Positions 11,641-22,915 of a stretch of DNA of 64,000 bases are shown here, piece after piece. Origin of the DNA: Arbacia lixula (taxonomy: Eukaryota; Echinodermata; Echinoidea; Arbacioida; Arbaciidae); assembly GCA_963669155.1 (NCBI GenBank), contig OZ022576.1, forward strand, positions 15,670,035 through 15,734,034. Reading direction: 5' to 3'. Each line of letters starts with the position of its first letter. Position 1 is the first letter of the stretch. The translations under genes were made by a program, and so were the position numbers. The notes beneath the pieces were generated by a model. That model had not been told where the DNA came from. It saw only the letters and a list, made by a program, of their open reading frames with translations, and made no database searches.

Positions 11641-12159
11641 GCCTTCGTCGTTGTTATCACCCCGATCGTCACAATCGCCGGAAAGCATGGATGATTGCGC
11701 CTATGAACCAGGCAACTGAGTTTCTTTATGAATTAAGGAGAGTAAAGGTTTATCATTACGTATAGATGGCGGAACCGTTCTGCCATCACCACTGAATCTG
11801 GATTGCACTTAATTTTCAAGATTTTAAGACAAATCATTCCTGGTATCCTGAAATCAAACTGGAAATGGACCATTACATATGACATGACGGTACTCCACTC
11901 ATAACTGGTTTAGTAGTTTTTACCACTTCCACCCCTTACCTGTAAAACAAATAATGTCAATATTAATTTTCGGGATGAAATCGCGTGATTTATCATAATT
12001 CTTTGATTTCACTATGTAAATGTAGCGATATTTTTATTGATGCAAACCGGCCTTTCGGAAGTCAGGTCATATACTGTGATCATATTGACGGGACGGCCAC
12101 GGCTATGTGCACGACCTGCCATGCATCAATACATTTTCGTAATATGCACAGTGTAATGT

Positions 12160-12960
12160 GCACATCTGTACTATCCATATATCATGTTTTAAACAGCAGA
12201 AGAGATGCAAAAAATATAGGTTTTAGCAAAAACGTTTCAAACAAAAAGGAACAGGCTAAATACAAGCATATAGAAATTACTCAGTATTTTGTTCGATTTA
12301 ACGCGCATTCTTGCAAAATTTTTCGTTACATTATTTAACAGTGGAAGTGTAACATCCATGTATGTTTTAAAAAGTGGAGGAGATACCAAAAGCTTTAAAA
12401 CTTGTCTGAAAGAATGGTCCTCAAACTACAGGGATTTACACAGTTTCAACCACAAAATCAACACTCATCCACAATATTCACTTATATAGAATGTGCGCAG
12501 TATTTTGTACGATTTTATGCTCATTCTTCCGAAACATTACGTTATGTTATTGGTCAGGAGATTACCATAGCAAAGGCAATATGTCATTTTAATATTTGTT
12601 TTCAAAAACGAAAGAAATACCAAAACTTCAGAGCATGTCCTAAAGAAATATGTCGTACGGTTTTTGAACTACAAGGATCTAAATAGCTCCAACCAAAAAG
12701 TAGCACACATCCAAGATAATAATACCTCTGTGGTATTTTCTCCGATTTTACGAGCATTCTATCAAAACGTTACGTCCTATTATTGGTAAGAAGATGATCA
12801 GAAGCATTTCAGTATGTCTCATCCATATATGTTTTGAAAAGCTGAAGAGATGCCAAGCACACCTAACTAAGTTTAAAAGAAACGGTTGGTTCGGTTTTTG
12901 AACTACAAGAATCAACTAAAAAGCAGCACACAAAAAAACAAACAAAAAAGTGTTGCATTT
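12160..12960. repeat. Degenerate tandem repeat, about four units of 180-235 bp
   Basis: Recurring blocks are 'gttttaaaaagyggaagagatrcc' (near 12184, 12363, 12598 and 12829), 'tattttgt(t/a)cgattt' with 'gcattcttgc' (near 12285 and 12505, weaker at 12738) and 'tttttgaactacaag' (near 12660 and 12895). Units differ by indels, so the array is old. Apparent reading frames across it are repeat translation and not a gene. Confidence 0.65.
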
Positions 12961-13304
12961 TGCAAAAAAGAAGCAGCATATCCCCTGATTGAATGAAGAA
13001 TAGGAATTATTTTCTTTTCACAAAGTCGGTTGTTTATACCATTGTAAACCATAATGATCATGATTCAAGTATTAAAGAATATTTTCCTATCTAACAATGT
13101 CTTACACTTTCAGGTCAATTCCGTGGAAATCAGGTAGTTCGTACAACCACTACGTAGTTTTCTCTCTTCTTCCAGACCTAGATAATACATTCTTCAAGGT
13201 TCGCACACAAGCAATGGTAAAAAGAAGGAAAAAAAATGTTTAAAAAATCCCCAAGAACTTGAATATACTGTTGAAACACATTTCTAATTAACATACACAT
13301 TCTA

Positions 13305-13895
13305 AAAGAAGGCGGACGGGAGGGAAGAGGGTGAGGGAGGCGAGAGAAAAAGAGGAAGGTGGGAGAGGAAGATGTGGGGTGTAAGAGCAGGATGGGGAAA
13401 GGAGTAGGGAACGGAAGGGAAAGGGGAAGAGGTGGAGGAAGGGAAAACGAGGAAGGAGGAGGAGGAGGAAGAAGAAGATCGGGAAAAAGTATGTGTATGG
13501 GGAGAGGTGTATGAGTAGAGGGATATAGGACATACAGGGACAAGGGAGGATATTAAGGAAGAGAAAGAGGAGCAGGAAGAGGGGGAGCTAGAAGAGGGGA
13601 AGGAGGTATAGAGAGAAATCAGAGATAGATAAGCTGCTTGAGGAGAGGAATAGGGAGCAATGGGGTGGGGGAGAGGGATTGGTGGTCAAAGGGAGGAGGA
13701 GGTGGAGGAGGAAAAGAGGAGTAGAAAGACAGGAGGAAAAGGGGGATAGGAAGATCAGGGATAGATGAGGAGGAAAGGAGTAGGAAAAGAAGAGGAATAA
13801 GAGGAATAGGGGAGGAGAGGAAGGCTGTGGATAAATGAGCTGCATAAGGAGAAAAATACGGGACGGAAAAAGGAAAAGAGAGGACTTTCAGCAAT
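13305..13895 (+). repeat. 590-bp polypurine tract (A/G on the plus strand)
   Basis: This stretch is almost pure purine on the plus strand (GGA, GAG, AAG and GGGA mixtures), interrupted only by scattered pyrimidines. The complementary strand gives long Pro/Leu/Ser frames that are artefacts of the composition. Such polypurine-polypyrimidine tracts can form triplex (H-DNA) structures; whether this one does is inference. Confidence 0.85.
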
Positions 13896-13972
13896 GAGCT
13901 GAATTACCTGAACAAAATAAGTGAATGTCCTAAAACTCCACGTTAGCTTTTCCTCTTCCACCTTCCCTATGC

Positions 13973-13982
13973 CACACACACG

Positions 13983-14044
<62 letters not shown>

Positions 14045-14050
14045 TGTGGC
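13973..14050. repeat. (CA)n microsatellite with palindromic borders
   Basis: About 34 CA dinucleotides with a few CGCA interruptions. The borders are complementary: GCCACACACACGCAC on the left and GTGCGTGTGGC on the right, so the repeat as a whole can fold back at its ends. Confidence 0.9.
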
Positions 14051-15060
14051 ACACAATGCTCTGCAGAAGGGATTATATTATTGTATCACAGGTCCACTGC
14101 ATGCTTTTCTCGGGGTAAGGGTGTGTTCAATTACTGCATGACTTGCGATGGAATGCATTTATATTCAATTTTTTTTTATTATATTCCTGGTGTTTCGTTC
14201 AGGTCAATAGGCAGACCAAGTTTAAGTTCCTTCTGTACAAACTCGGCTGTTTTGTGTCAGCCAGAGTATCAATTTTGATAGCTACGAATCATACAGGCCA
14301 TGACATGCAACAATGAATGGTATATACCCTTATATCTCCATTTCTCACCAGAATGCTATCAAAAGATTTGTTATTTTCTGAAAAACACAAAGGGTTGTTT
14401 GGTCGCTGCACTGGACCTACTTCTTATCGCAATTTCATTTTTAAAGTACATGTACTCCGTTTTACAGCTTGTAGGTGTAGGTCTACACTGTTGTATATGA
14501 CCCACTCTTCTTTATGGATCGTAATGCTGGACTATAAGTAAATACATACAACAGCGCCTAGAAGCCATAGAGATGTAGTATCATATCAATCGCAAGCCAA
14601 GTTGCGATCAATCGCAACTCTTTATAAGACGGGGCCCTGGACTTACATACTTTAGTTGAAGCCGCGTGTACACCCTATTCGACTGAAAAACAAGGACTCT
14701 ATTCCTACGCCGAGATTGAAGAGAGAATTATAATAGCCGTTTAAAGAAACATTGCCATTTTAATAAACACCACAGGCCTACGAGCCAGCCAAGTCAACAT
14801 GATGTGGATACAATACTCATACGTTCGTTCGCATGCAATCGGGTGCGAACATGTGGTTGTTTCATTACATACGCCCTGATTCCGAGAAATCACGCTGTAA
14901 AATTATTCTGAAGGTCCCTTGACATCGAAATGTATAAAGACTTCTGTTGATGCATAAAATTATAGACATACAGTTGGAGGAGGCATAAGTACTGTTTACA
15001 TAATAGACAAAACTGTATGATACCAAGAACAGTCAAGCCCCACCCCCTCAACACACATGC
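14051..15060. other. Unassigned intergenic stretch
   Basis: No recognised gene or repeat family. The short frames at 14081-14278 and 14300-14541 have no domain. Confidence 0.45.
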
Positions 15061-15064
15061 CGGT

Positions 15065-15740
15065 ATTTTTAAATGTTACTAGTTTAATACGGCGCGATGT
15101 CGGCACGACGTTAACTTTAATATATCGGAATCAAGTCATGATAATGACGTTAGCCCGACATCACATTTTCTAACATTAACCGACGTGTTCAAATGCCACT
15201 AGTTACGACATCGGCGCGATGTAGGCACGGCGTCAGCTTTGAGATATCGAAATTAGCTCGATATATTAATGCCAGCACGACAACACATTTTCAACCATTG
15301 CTCGATATTTTAATATCACTAGTCACGACATTGGCGCGATGATGTCAACGCGTCGTTATTTGAGAGATCGAAATGAGATCGGAATGATAACTTCGGCCCG
15401 ACATCACATTTTTACCATTTCCCGACATGTTACTATATCTTTAGTTACGACATTGGCGCGACGTCGTCACGACGTCAACTTTGACATATCGAAATAAAGT
15501 TGAAATATTGATGTCGGACCGACATCACATTTTCAACCACTTCCCGATATGTTTAAATGTCTGTAATTACGACATTGGTCCGATGTCGGCACGACGTCGG
15601 CATTGAGATATCGCAATTATGTCGAAAAAAATGATGCCGGCCCGACATAAAATTTCATCCAAATACCGACCTATTTGACTGCCATCGCTCCCAACATATT
15701 TCTCACATTGGCCCGATGTTGGCGCGACGTCAATTTGGGG
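15065..15740. repeat. CpG-rich satellite, ~120-bp unit, five to six copies
   Basis: Each unit contains an 'acgacattggcgcgacgtcggcacgacgtc'-like block, then 'tttgagatatcgaaat', then 'gatgtcggcccgacatcacattttcaaccatt', then 'cccgatatgttt...actagt'. Starts lie near 15079, 15197, 15317, 15439, 15563 and 15700. Many sub-motifs are self-complementary (GACGTC, TGTCGGGC/GCCCGACA). CpG is strikingly abundant against the AT-rich surroundings. Confidence 0.85.
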
Positions 15741-16580
15741 GGTGAGGGGGGTGGCATGTACAATTATCCCCTTCCCCCCTCCCCCCCCCCCCCCCAGGAT
15801 TTTGGAAATGATATTTGCTTACTTATTTTGAAACCATGCAATGCCGTTATGGTTCCGATTTCTTTACAAACGTACAATGCATTATTGTTACTCCATGGGT
15901 CATAGTGATACTGTTAATGTTTTTTGGATCTGTATGTTAATGAGCAGCAAGCCAATATCCATCTATGGATGCGATGCCTGTTTCTCTGAGATAAAAAAAA
16001 AAAAAGTTTAATCGTTATTTGTTTGCTGTTTATGTGTTCTATTCACAAGTGGCCACAGAGGCTGTTTTTATTCAGAACCACATACCCCTACGAAGACAAC
16101 AAAGATTATACCTGAGTGTATACAGTTAACACCGTTTTGTTTTTCTGAAGAGGTGTAACAGCAAAATTCACAGAGATAAATAAATACGTAGTGTGGTTCA
16201 ATATGCAGTACTATGTGTCAGTCCATTCTGTATCCGTACGCCACTGTGTGGAGATCTTGTCGATGTATGTCTGTCCATTCAAGGCGTAGTATGTGCGTGT
16301 GTGTGTGTATGTGTATGTGTGTGTATGAGTATATGTGCACGCTTCTGTGTGTTATTTTACCTCATCATGCATCAGATTGCACGATTTCAAGTTCAAAATT
16401 GCAAAAGCTCCCTACCGTGGGAGGGGGGACACCAACTTCCCACACCCTCCCCCCTCTAGGTCGCTTCGCTCCCTCACTAGCGTTGGCAGCCCAGTTATCC
16501 CCCAGGTGTACGAACCTGTCTACACCACTTTCAACTTTGACGTACCAGCACAAAAAAGTGGAGTGCAGTTAATAAAACAA
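15741..16580. other. Low-complexity G/C tracts and a (GT)n run, no gene seen
   Basis: G-rich then C-rich tracts (15735-15796), a short A tract at about 15993, a (GT)n-like run at about 16292-16325 and a C-rich patch at about 16440-16460. The frames at 16193-16583 translate these repeats and are not believed. Confidence 0.55.
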
Positions 16581-16582
16581 TA

Positions 16583-16715
16583 AAGAAAGAAGGAAAATTC
16601 TAACGAAATTAAGAGGTTATCTGTCGATTATGACAGACCACCTGATGAGGAAAGAAAGAAAATTCGGACGAAATTAGAAGGTGATCTGTCGGTTACAACA
16701 GACCACCTAATTATG
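16583..16715. repeat. Two tandem copies of a short dispersed repeat ending in a hairpin
   Basis: Two copies of 'aaagaa(a/g)gaaaattc(t/g)(a/g)acgaaatta' are each followed by 'ggt(t/g)atctgtcg...gacagaccacct'. The stem is AGGTGATCTGTC...GACAGACCACCT. A third copy lies at 44047-44106, marking this as the 3' end of a dispersed repeat family. Confidence 0.7.
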
Positions 16716-17225
16716 ATATTTGTTTGCACCTACAACTGCGCAATGTCTCCTGTATAGTTACACTCCAGCCTCAACCTCGATGAGGCAATAGTTATTCACT
16801 CTGCGTCCAAGCAGTCAAGCGTGACGAATGATGACGCGGTTTTTTTTTTTATCTCTTTCTTGATTCATTTAGGTGACACTACAGCTTAGGCCCGTGTAAT
16901 ACCTTTAATGGACCTTTAAGTCTGTCTCTCGTGGTAACTGAATTTACGTGTGCTTGTCTCCCATTATTCCCGCCTTCATTGCCAACCTCTTTACCAGCCC
17001 TCATCCGAGCATCTTAACCCATTTTGGCTGACCTGGAGAACCGCTCCTTCTCGCTCCGTTGGAGCCCCACTTCAACAGAGAGATTTCAATGAGGAGCGAG
17101 AGGGCTGAGGGTGGTTTCGTGGGAGCAAAGCGCAGCATGAATGCTCATGGAGGGCGTGTTAGTATGTATGTGAAGTGTTACAGGGTTACTTCGCGCCAAT
17201 ACACAAATGTAGTCGTAATAGAGCG

Positions 17226-17228
<3 letters not shown>

Positions 17229-17258
<30 letters not shown>
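17229..17258. repeat. (AG)n microsatellite
   Basis: Uninterrupted AG dinucleotides, 15 copies. Confidence 0.9.
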
Positions 17259-17260
<2 letters not shown>

Positions 17261-17289
17261 TTCAGCATTAAAGTAGACATTGTGTGATT

Positions 17290-18156
17290 TGTTGCTGTTT
17301 AAAAAAAACGAAATGATGAAAATAAAGAAACAGACAACCGTCTTCACGGAAGAAGACCAGCAGTCTCAACAATATTGGGCACTGTCGCCAGACGTCACGA
17401 CGTGAACCCTCGACCGCAATACCCCATAGCACTTCATGTAAAAAAACAAAAAACTCAAAAGTAACAACTCGAATCAAGATAAAATGTAAACATTGGTAAG
17501 TTTACAGAAAACGAATTTGTATTTAATAGAATAGATATTCAGCAAAACATTCACCTTTCATTTTGCCTGAAACATTTCCATAATTATCATGCAATTAAAT
17601 ATCCCTATTGTGCTTTAATTGTGCTTAATATTGTGTTTACTCAACGAAGCAATATCAATCACAATAAAAGATAACGTTTGAGAAAGTTTGAGTTAGAGTT
17701 TGAGTTTGAGAAAGAATACGGATATGAGGATACACATACAATGATAAAATCAACAAATTATTAGTAAATACACGTTTGCATCTATGCCATATCAGCTCGA
17801 ACAATTGATTACTAAACAACAACACTAGATCACAGGCCAGAAAGTGTATTCACCACAAACCCCCAAAACTGACTCTTGCGAAAAGCAACAAATGGCCTTA
17901 AATGTGTGCTCACCCAGGCATGACTGATGTAATTATCAACTTAATTTTCACAGACGAGTTAGTCAAAAGGTTAAGTAACAATCCATAACAAGTTATGCTA
18001 TTTTGCTTAGGGGGGGGGGGGAATTTTTAGTTGTGTTACGGGCATGACGGTGGACGGTCTGTGTGCTTTCTTTCCGATATTTTATGCTTGGCTAGAACCT
18101 GGAATATACCAATACATGCACGGTTGATCGCACTCGATGGCACTCATCAATAGGCC
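17290..18156. other. Intergenic stretch upstream of sulfotransferase copy 2
   Basis: No gene seen. It contains a diverged GTTTGAGA-type short repeat at about 17684-17712 and a G tract at about 18010-18021. Confidence 0.5.
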
Positions 18157-18340
18157 TTAGTTGCATACATGTATATAATCGTGAAATAAGGCACACCGAT
18201 GAACAAACTTGATAGACTTCTGCGTAAAAGCCTATTGAGAGATCGTTCTTGTTTCACGACCATATAAAGACAGTCTACATTGTTATAGAGACTACAGAAC
18301 CGTTCTTGAACTATCCTACTCACTGCCAGTGGCTACTTTG
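18157..18340 (+). promoter_or_regulatory. Promoter and 5' leader of sulfotransferase copy 2
   Basis: A perfect TATAAA lies at 18263-18268 (context CCATATAAAGACAG), 73 bases before the start codon, leaving room for a leader of about 40-50 bases. The block is conserved, inverted, upstream of copy 1 (4082-4340), including 'gatcgttcttgtttcacgac' and 'ccgttcttgaactatcctac'. The transcription start itself is not visible from sequence. Confidence 0.55.
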
Positions 18341-18633
18341 ATGTCAACGGTGGGTTGTGACACGATGATGGCCAAACCTTCGGCAGGGAATCGAACCATT
18401 CTCTGGTGCACGCCTCGAAGCGGTTCCACGGCCCTTACCAAGTGTCTGACAGCCGTAGAGGATATGGAAATATGGTTTGAACCATATTGCTTTGCTTTCA
18501 TATTCAAAGAAGATGCTTTGAGCTATCACGACATTGAATTGCCCAACGGAGAGTATGAAGATCACAAGGACGTCTTTCAGAGAGCTGCCCGTCTCCTTAA
18601 GGATATCACCCCGTGGCAGCCAGAGTATTTATC
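18341..18633 (+). CDS. Sulfotransferase-like protein copy 2, exon 1
   Basis: Exon 1 (97 codons plus two bases) of a 311-residue PAPS-dependent sulfotransferase-like protein. The start is the ATG at 18341, since the frame upstream begins with GTG. Residues 24-32 (TPRSGSTAL) form the 5'-phosphosulfate-binding loop after strand RTILWC at 18-23. The acidic, aromatic stretch that follows (EMWFEP-like, residues 63-69) is conserved between the paralogues. The exon ends TC|GTGAGTT, in phase with exon 2 at 22916, where the split codon gives Ser98. No signal peptide or transmembrane helix is seen, so a soluble sulfonate transferase is likely; its acceptor is unknown. It differs from copy 1 at about 10 of 98 residues, with three clustered changes just before the end (ITP versus EHQ). 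Confidence 0.9.
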
Positions 18634-19699
18634 GTGAGTTAGACCTAACCAATCATTCTATTATAAATCGTGAGTATAGTGCAAGATCAAAATAGTCTAA
18701 GCGAGGTCAATATATACAGAATCGGATACAAATATTCCAAACAACACCGTCTCGTGCAAACATAGAAAAAATAAAGGGGGAGGGGTTGCGTTGTTCATAG
18801 GAAACCATCTCCGCTTGTCTAAGTGACGATCTTTCACGCCAACAACTCTTTATATCTAAATTGAATGAAGCAACTGAACAAATGTAGTTGATATATAAGC
18901 CACTGACAGTTAATATAAACTCGTTTACTGACGCTTTGGACACTTTTATACGAAATCTGACAAAGGGCATTTCTACTTTATGATTACAATATCGATCTCC
19001 GTTAAAATGGAGAACATTCATATACGAAGCTTAAGAACTTCCATATATGGTAACTTTCTTTTACCACACATACATAAGGCATCTATAATTACAAAATACA
19101 CCGTTACTATTCTTAACAATATATTCACGAATGAATTTGACCTACGAACAACAAGTAGATTACTATTTTATGAAGATACCGATCATCTCCCAGTTTTCCA
19201 CATCTACAAAATCACAAAATAACTTTAAAATGATTAATCGCCAGAAAAAATGCAAAGATAAGAAAGCAGAGGTTACATTAACAATTAAGCATGTGAAGTT
19301 AAACAGCATATATTATGTGCAAACGTTTTGTCTGTACACGATGTCAATGAGTATTAAGAGTCGGATCAAAATGTTTCATTCCCATGACACCCTTAGTGTA
19401 TTTGTAACATACATTTGAGGATTCCTTAGAGTTTACATTCCTTACATTCCTTAGAGTTCCCAAGAAAAAGTATTGCTCTGTTTGGGGCCCCATCATGTCG
19501 GTCATCTTAACATTTAGCCTAATAACCCCGGGGAGTGAATTGCTAGGCAAAAAAGTGATTACCTTTTAAAAAGGGAGTAGTCTTCCCATGGGACGATAGT
19601 CTTTTGACTTAAATCAGCCCATAATGTGCACATAGCTGTTTATTGCAATGACTACCTGTAATTACTAACAATTAGTGGGGTGGCGAAAGTGAAAAATTG

Positions 19700-20520
19700 T
19701 GCACTTTTGTCACCAAGCACCAAATTTGGCACACATGTTAAAAATCATATTTGAAACAATATTAGATAAAGAGGCATTTCAAAGTATCTTCGAGGTCGCC
19801 TGGGGGAAGCCCCAAAAGTGCCACAGGGTTCCTAATATTTTTTTTTTACTCTTTTACGAAAATGCATCACCGGATTTTAATAAAACCTGAAAAGAATCAT
19901 CCTTAGTTGATAGGGATCTTCCTTTGAATGGGGGTACACAAGTGGCAAGGGGCCGGGAAAAGGGAGCAACTACCTCTTAATTTTTACTTTTTCTCAAGCA
20001 TAAATGACTGAATTTTAACCTAACTTGAAAGGGGTAATCCTTTGGAAAAGAGGGCCTAAGGTTGTAAAAGTGGGGTAGGCCTACCCATGTGAAAAGGGGC
20101 ATGCGGCAGCCACCAAAAAGGGGCAAATGTGTATTTTTTTTAACTTTCTCTCAACAATTGCATGTTGGATTTCATCAAAACTTTACATGAATTATTTTCA
20201 AGCTATGGGGAAAATTAGTTACAATTAGGATTCCCATATGGCATATGGCATATGGCATGGCGTGGGGCCTTACATATATTTTTGCCATCCTTGTAAATTA
20301 CTCTCTTGTCTTTTTGTTCCATCCCTAATGATCAATATTCCCAGGTGAGCGCAAGGTCCGTGGACCTTTTGTTTTATCAAACGTGCACACCTGTTTGTTT
20401 CTCCCATTGCGAGGATTATAAGCACCACATTTTGCACACATGTTAAAAATACTATTTGGAATTATATTACATATACAGGCATCTCAAAATATTTTCAAGG
20501 TCATCATATTTCAAGATGGC
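19700..20520. repeat. Diverged direct repeat pair inside the intron
   Basis: Near 19715 and again near 20425 occur 'cacacatgttaaaaat', then 'tatttg(a/g)aa...atta', then 'aggcat(t/c)tcaaa', then 'tcgaggtcg/tcaaggtca'. Between them are degraded related segments with 'cgatttta(a)t(a)aaac(c/t)t'-like phrases, which suggests an old tandem array. Confidence 0.5.
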
Positions 20521-21224
20521 CGTCAGCATAACGTGATGATACTTAGAAATATAGAAAATCTTCTTTATGACAATTTATCAAAATAATCAACAGTTTAAAA
20601 AAAAATTGCCAGTGCTCAGAATATTAAAAAAACAATGATATTAAAACTATTTCCATAAAAAAGTAACTATAATGGCAAATATGAACAAAATATTCAACCA
20701 TTTTCCAAAATGGCTACCAGAAACTGAATAAACAAGACGCAAATTGTCAGTGATGGATAGGTAATCCGTAAAATAAAGTGTCAACGAAAAGATCAAATTG
20801 ATGCGCCAATTTGTTACATAAATGTTGCAACTAAATGCATTTCTATAATTGCTATTTGTTTCTAATAGATTCATGGGGATATTCTTTTCACGCAATGCAA
20901 AGTTCTGAGTGCAAGCACATCAAATGTTTCAAATGAGAATTTGATACACAAAATCTTTCATCTTTCACATAATCGTTCACAGTATCATATAATGATGGGG
21001 AATTAATAGTATCATTAACAATACTGCGCATACATACAAATTGCAGCTTTCCTGCACCTGCTTTTTTGTTCTTTTTTTTTTCTCATTCTAGATTTTGAAT
21101 TTGAAATTTGATTATATGTGCTTGGGAGGAATATGACTAGGCTTAAAGGTTGACATGTCATTTAAGAAAAGGTGATTGCCACATTATTTGTATTGCATGA
21201 CGTTCTTGACCTATATTGGAAAGC

Positions 21225-21385
21225 TATTTGGATGTACAATTGTGATTATGTTTATATACACACATACATGAGATATATATATAATTTGGCGTGATTAGGT
21301 TTAAATACACACACACATGAAATATATGTATGATTTTGCATGATTATGTTTATATACACACGTACATGAAATATATGTATAATTT
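21225..21385. repeat. Three tandem ~60-bp units
   Basis: Three units of 'gattatgtttatatacacac(a/g)tacatga(a/g)atatat' followed by 'ataatttg'. The middle one has 'taggtttaaatacacacaca'. Confidence 0.75.
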
Positions 21386-21435
21386 GACTTCACTCAAAGC
21401 GATGGATATCCTTCTTGAATGATTATAGTATATAG

Positions 21436-22330
21436 GTATGTCATGGGGTTGAAAAAAATATTATCACCCCCCCCCCCCCCCCCTTCCCACCCCCTGAGAG
21501 GTAGAATCATTTTGTCAGTCGACTCGAATTCTATCTTTGTCTGGAAATCCTATACAATAAATTATGTATAAAGCGAGCTCACTTCATACATCCTTGGAAC
21601 AACCAACTAGATTAGCATTTAATTCATCTTAGATGTGACACAGTCTAGGTATAGGTATAGGTGCCCTTCGAATAACATTTTAGTTTACTCGATGTAAATA
21701 GACTCAGCATTGACGCTTTCCATTCTATGACTTGTTGATATGCTTTATTTATTTGAATTTGAATTTGAATTTGAATTTATTTTCCATATATAAACATATA
21801 AACATAAACATACAACGTACAAGTACATGAAATGATACGTTCACATGCATATACATATAAATAAATAAAGAGGGACATTAACAAGGTAAATAGAGTGCAT
21901 TTATAAAACAATGTTAAATGACTGCTTGTACAATTCAATAACAGAAAATTGATAACATATAACAATGTGGCGAAACCTATAAAAAAGCGAAGCTTGTAGG
22001 TTTATAGGCTCCCCGTTACAATATATGAGATTACATAAAGATGTATACATTTATTAAATCAAAGTGCCATAAAGGGGGAGGAGTTAAAGGTGAAGGGCAT
22101 ACATGGGAGAAAATAAACTAAGCATCGGGAGGTGTGCGATATGCGTTGATTAGGCTGCGCTTTAGCCTGCGCTTGAATGTATAGTTGGTTACGGATGACT
22201 GTAGTTCACTGCTCAGTGAACATAATATGCATATTATGCTTGAACATATGAACATATGCATGAACATATGAACATATGCATGGACATATGGAGACATATG
22301 TTTTAAAATGATTTGAAGATTACCTTTAGA
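21436..22330. repeat. Segmental duplication copy A (partner at 29686-31300)
   Basis: Matches copy B over the C tract, 'ttgtcagtcgactcgaattc', 'tatctttgtctggaaatcc', 'gtataaagcgagctc' and 'caaccaactagattagcatt', and further through 'gtgcccttc(g/a)aataacatttt' and 'gacttgttgatatgct'. After a 496-bp insertion (21745-22240), similarity resumes with 'ggacatatggagacatatg'. Copy B lacks that insertion but has about 1.27 kb of other sequence at the 'aggtat' point. Confidence 0.85.
21745..22240 (-). mobile_element. 5'-truncated LINE 3' end, with TATGCT target duplication
   Basis: This segment is absent from segmental duplication copy B. It is flanked by TATGCT at 21739-21744 and 22235-22240, a 6-bp target duplication. 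On the minus strand it begins with a short frame ending in residues TFKRRLKRSLINAYRTPPDA and a stop at 22120-22118. This resembles the C-terminus of CR1/L2-type reverse transcriptase proteins. A 3' UTR follows, ending in a simple-sequence tail (ATTCAA)n at about 21750-21780. It is dead and heavily 5'-truncated. The exact LINE clade is not certain. Confidence 0.65.
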
Positions 22331-22334
22331 AATG

Positions 22335-22690
22335 ATTTATTTGTTTATTTTATTATTTATTATTATTTATTTATTCATGTTTTCTTAGAAAATACAGGGC
22401 AGGCCGTTCAGTTGAAAAACTGCTTTACAACAGCGCCCTGTATGATACATATACATATATATTACAATATGATTAAATGATTCAGTAATGAACAACAACG
22501 TAGATTACAACTGAAAAAGTAAAAATGACAAAACTACAAAAATATACATACATTTACAAGCATTCCAATCCCAATCACACCCCCACCCCACCCATACCTA
22601 TGCAAATCATTATCATGTACATAACTTGTAAATTGATGTCATTCTACCACCTCACTAAATAGTGTCACATGTTAAATAAACAAAGAAAAT
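22335..22690 (-). mobile_element. Probable second retroposon 3' tail
   Basis: The minus strand reads 'atacagggcgctgttgta...cagttttt', then 'aactg...gcctgccctgtat', a stem-loop, followed by repeated AATAAATAA. A hairpin followed by an A-rich AATA tail is typical of LINE or SINE 3' ends. No coding remnant was identified. Confidence 0.45.
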
Positions 22691-22915
22691 GTATCCTTTC
22701 TCCCTTGGCTTAGCTCGGACATTTCTGACGAAGCAGCGATTACTTCCATTTGCATGGTTGTTAAGTGGTATTGTGAGAAGACACGTGAGCAGGTGGATGT
22801 AGTCATTACAATGATAAGTTATGAACACCTTTGGACAGCATTATGAATGACGCAACTGCTTAAAATGCACAGTCTGTTGATTAATCTCTCTTTTAAAACT
22901 ACTACATTTCAACAG

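Larger units (their letters stand above)
18634..22915 (+). other. Intron of sulfotransferase copy 2
   Basis: A 4282-bp GT-AG intron (GTGAGTT ... TTTCAACAG). The first 40 bases match the start of the copy-1 intron and then similarity stops. It contains a diverged repeat pair near 19715-19800 and 20425-20510, a 60-bp triplication (21225-21385), one copy of a segmental duplication (21436-21744 plus 22241-22330) and two retroposon tails. Confidence 0.8.

Noticed and set aside
13178-14054. Several Pro/Leu/Ser-rich minus-strand frames
   Set aside because: Artefacts of the polypurine tract and (CA)n.
18329-18340. Four extra N-terminal codons of sulfotransferase copy 2 (and the same at 4082-4093)
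   Set aside because: The frame opens with GTG; the first ATG is at 18341 (4081 in copy 1).
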